The notes below the pieces were generated by a model. That model searched no databases, was not told where the DNA came from, and saw only the letters and a list, made by a program, of their open reading frames with translations. Positions 61,431-64,000 of a stretch of 64,000 nt of DNA are shown here, piece by piece. The stretch spans positions 11,914,065 to 11,978,064 of the forward strand of contig CM060113.1 in assembly GCA_030522415.1 (NCBI GenBank), in the 5' to 3' direction. The translations under genes and the position numbers were made by a program. The stretch comes from Channallabes apus (Eukaryota > Chordata > Actinopteri > Siluriformes > Clariidae). Numbering within the stretch: the first letter of the stretch is position 1; each line of letters starts with the position of its first letter.

Positions 61431-62100
61431 TTGGCCTCAGGCATTGGACTCGTATTCACAGCACTGAACAACAGGGCAGAAAGTACTCAAATTAATTTGC
61501 CAGCTGCGGCCTAAACACTGGGCTGGAATATTAAATAAAGTGTGCATTTCCTGCACTGTATTGACTTCGAGGCATGAAAAATGAGAAGAGTGGAAAAATA
61601 AGCAGTGCAGCCCATGAGAAGGGAAAAATGTACACCAGCACTGGAAATAAATTTACTTCACAGACCTCGTATACACAGGAACTGCAGAGCTGCATTGTGC
61701 CCATTCTTGCCAGTTGTAAACATATCTTTTCATGTATTGACATCACATTTTTTCAGCCTGGTACATCTTAAAATACAAACATCTGAATTTGAGATTTGAT
61801 TTATTTTCATTTTATTTCACGATTAAAGCATGCCTTTTTGAGAAAACACTCAAGATGCGTATTAAATCTGTGCACGTTTTTCCATTAGAGACGACAGATC
61901 TGAATTTAACCTGGCAGATCCAGCTGAGCCCAGTTATCATCTTTTATTGCTAGAAAAAAATAAACCAAACATTCAATTAATGTTTTTGTCATTAGCATTT
62001 TTTCCATCTGTAACACATGCAAAGCTACAAATGCCCTGATGACCTTTCAGTCATGCCTTGAATTTAAGCACAGCACCATCAACCTCCATCTATAGAAAGA
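61431..62100. other. Low-repeat block, candidate conserved non-coding DNA
   Basis: Balanced composition, no repeats, and several short overlapping frames with no motif. Confidence 0.3.
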
Positions 62101-62139
62101 GAAAAGCAGGTGTTGGATGAGATGAGACAGCATGTGACC

Positions 62140-62634
62140 TTTAAGACAGCAGTGTGTATGTGTAAGGGAGGGAGAGGCAGCCAGAGCTACGGATCCACCG
62201 TTCAGGAGCCACAGGTAACAGTGGGAAAGTTAGAGCACCTGAGAGAGACAGATAGAGAGAGAGAGAGAGAATGAAAAAAAGGAGCAAGGGGGAAAGAAGA
62301 GGGCGAGAGCAAGAGACAGAAAAAGAGCGAAAAGGAGTGGATGGAAGCCAAGTCAGCAGTGCATTCCTCCTCCGCACAGGCCGGCTCAAAGCAAGAGTGA
62401 GGGGGAGTTAAGCATTTATCCAGATGTGGAAGGCTTGGACTTCAGGAGGCAGGGTCCGAAAGTCTTCAGCTAACATATCACTTCATACACACAGAGACAG
62501 AGAAAGAGAGAGAGAGAGAGAACAAGATAAAATACATCAAACTTTAAGAACCAGGAGAAACAAGAAAACAACGTGGCCTCTCACTGTGTACACGCTGGCA
62601 GCCAATCCTTTTTTTCTCATCCACAAATCTCAAG
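62140..62634 (+). other. Possible untranslated first exon with splice donor
   Basis: A purine-rich block with (GA)n runs (62252-62269 and 62504-62520) ends at tctcaag/gtaagt. This matches the vertebrate splice donor consensus, with the exon end at 62634. GC-rich pieces such as ctcctccgcacaggccggct lie upstream, and no SINE or transposon was seen in it. It has no convincing coding frame, so if real it is a 5' UTR exon. The start is not defined. Confidence 0.3.
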
Positions 62635-62639
62635 GTAAG

Positions 62640-63507
62640 TCATATTTGGCAGAGATTTTAATATTTCTTTGGATGTATACTGAGATTGGTTTCAACTTAT
62701 GTCAATGTATTGAGATCAGTACGTAAGTAATTGCTACAGAAAGTGTTTCATCAGATATCATTGCATATTTCAAAAATAAAATTAGATAGTTTTATAACAA
62801 TGGTAAGATTGTTATATAGGTGCAAGAAGTGTTTTCACAATTAGAGTACTTCTGTTTTATTCTTTTGTGATGTCACTGCTACAGTATGAATTCATATGGA
62901 ATCGGTTTGTAGCTCAAGTTCAAGGTTCAAGACAAAATATCAAAGAAAGTGGTGATGATTCATTGTTAAAATATGGCCAGCGTTCTTTATTAGGCAAAGA
63001 TGAAAAAGATGGACCTTTGGCTTCAGCAACATCAAAAGTTCAATGGAGCTTGTGTGGAATATTTATATAATAGGAGACCTTTACATGTGCTAAATATGAG
63101 AAGCATATGACCGAGTTCTGTTACATATGTTGGCCATAAACCCCATGTAAAAGAAAACAGATATATTCCACCAGTTCACTGTTTCTTTGTCAATTTAAAG
63201 ATTAAAGAGTTTTTAAACAAATGTTTTTAAACCAAGTTTTTAAACTTGAATATTACTCTCAGTGTCCTCCAACAATTTATGTTTTTTTATATTTTGTTTT
63301 CTTTTAGTAATAAAATTGACACGTTAAAATAATTTTGCTATTGTGAACCACTTCCTACATTCCCCAAAATGCCATATGACAACCTGCTGATGATGACGCC
63401 AGCTGCTTTTATCTGTAGCCAAGTGAGTGATGCAGCAGCGCTTCAGTCCTTCAATCTGTCCAGTTGTTACTGTATATCCTCATCTATACAGAACAGCTTC
63501 CAAAGCT
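62640..63507. other. Unique AT-rich sequence
   Basis: A 67-codon frame at 62867-63070 (+) has a mildly exon-like composition but no acceptor and no recognised motif. Confidence 0.35.
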
Positions 63508-63667
63508 TCATAAAAATAACATCATGAACACCATTATGCCTGATATGCCAGCAAGCCAAGCCGAGTGTCGGTCATAACTTAGAACAGCTCCAGTGCGTTC
63601 TGGATCTTTGAGCCAAGCGTTTAAGGTCTCCGTTGTTTCTGTGCTGGATTTCTCATTAATCTGATTT
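63508..63667 (-). CDS. Possible C-terminal coding exon of an unknown gene
   Basis: On the minus strand a long pyrimidine tract ends in cctgacattag, a good splice acceptor (AG at 63668-63669). The 53 codons that follow read N-Q-I-N-E-K-S-S-T-E-T-T-E-T-L-N-A-W-L-K, then D-P-E-R-T-G-A-V-L-S-Y-D-R-H-S, and end in a hydrophobic tail W-L-A-G-I-S-G-I-M-V-F-M-M-L-F-L before the stop. A hydrophobic segment at the very end would fit a tail anchor or a lipid-anchor signal. I do not recognise the protein. It could be a chance frame. The frame also runs upstream of the acceptor to an ATG at 63738. Confidence 0.3.
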
Positions 63668-63738
63668 CTAATGTCAGGGAGAAATGACGAATGAGAATAA
63701 GAAAAAGAAGCTTTACCACTAAAGTCACATTTGTTCAA

Positions 63739-64000
63739 ATATTTCTTTTTATTTTTGGTTTTGTTTTATAAGAACTTATATAAATTTACAAATGGCAAAT
63801 AATAAATACAAATTATTTCAGGGTAAACTTTTCATTTTAGCCAATTTTCTCCAAAAGGTTTAAGCATGGTATATAACAGTAGTTGATGACACTTTAACTT
63901 TAACTAGGGATTCTAACGCTTTTTATGCACTCAATTCAAGCTACATTACAAGAAGGTAAAAAATTATATAGCACAGATATACAAGTACTTATGAATGCAT
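63739..64000. other. AT-rich sequence at the window end
   Basis: Nothing recognised. Confidence 0.4.

Overview
The window looks like intergenic or intronic DNA from a teleost fish, possibly an ostariophysan such as a catfish. The host group is inferred from repeat types I recognise, not from any gene. Base composition is AT-rich with very many microsatellites. Short tRNA-derived SINEs of the DANA/Mermaid type occur throughout, alongside Tc1/mariner, hAT, DIRS and LINE remnants. I found no intact protein-coding gene. Almost all open frames over 60 codons are chance frames, microsatellite translations or broken transposon genes. Two weak host-exon candidates lie in the last 2 kb.

Bases 1-2500 hold the 3' part of a decayed DIRS-type tyrosine-recombinase retrotransposon: reverse transcriptase with its YIDD motif, RNase H, then a recombinase C-terminal block present three times in tandem, then a terminal hairpin. 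Bases 2690-8360 form a complex of interleaved inverted repeats with tRNA-like modules and scraps of possible transposase N-termini. A second, inverted DIRS terminal piece follows at 8755-8838. This stretch is the most unusual part of the window.

From 9 kb to about 62 kb is single-copy AT-rich DNA carrying insertions. There are five distinguishable Tc1-like groups (about 9.8-10.3, 15.0-16.7, 26.8, 48.9-49.2 and 50.4-51.8 kb) plus a C-terminal fragment near 60 kb. One complete hAT-type non-autonomous element has an 8-bp target duplication (46.8-48.0 kb). A family of short elements sharing a terminal motif lies near 24.3, 40.2 and 43.3-44.0 kb. Two LINE 3' ends lie at 16.9-17.5 and 25.8-26.05 kb. 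About twenty SINE copies are present, several with clear target-site duplications. Low-repeat blocks (18.8-19.6, 27.8-29.1, 51.8-52.3, 57.2-57.7 and 61.4-62.1 kb) are candidates for conserved non-coding DNA.

A recurring theme is snap-back (fold-back) duplication. Inverted copies lie a short distance apart at 9.1, 19.7-20.1 and 51.1 kb, and on a larger scale at 4.0-6.6 kb. At the right end, a purine-rich block ends in a strong splice donor at 62634/62635 (+), and a short open frame behind a good acceptor lies at 63508-63667 (-). Both are tentative.
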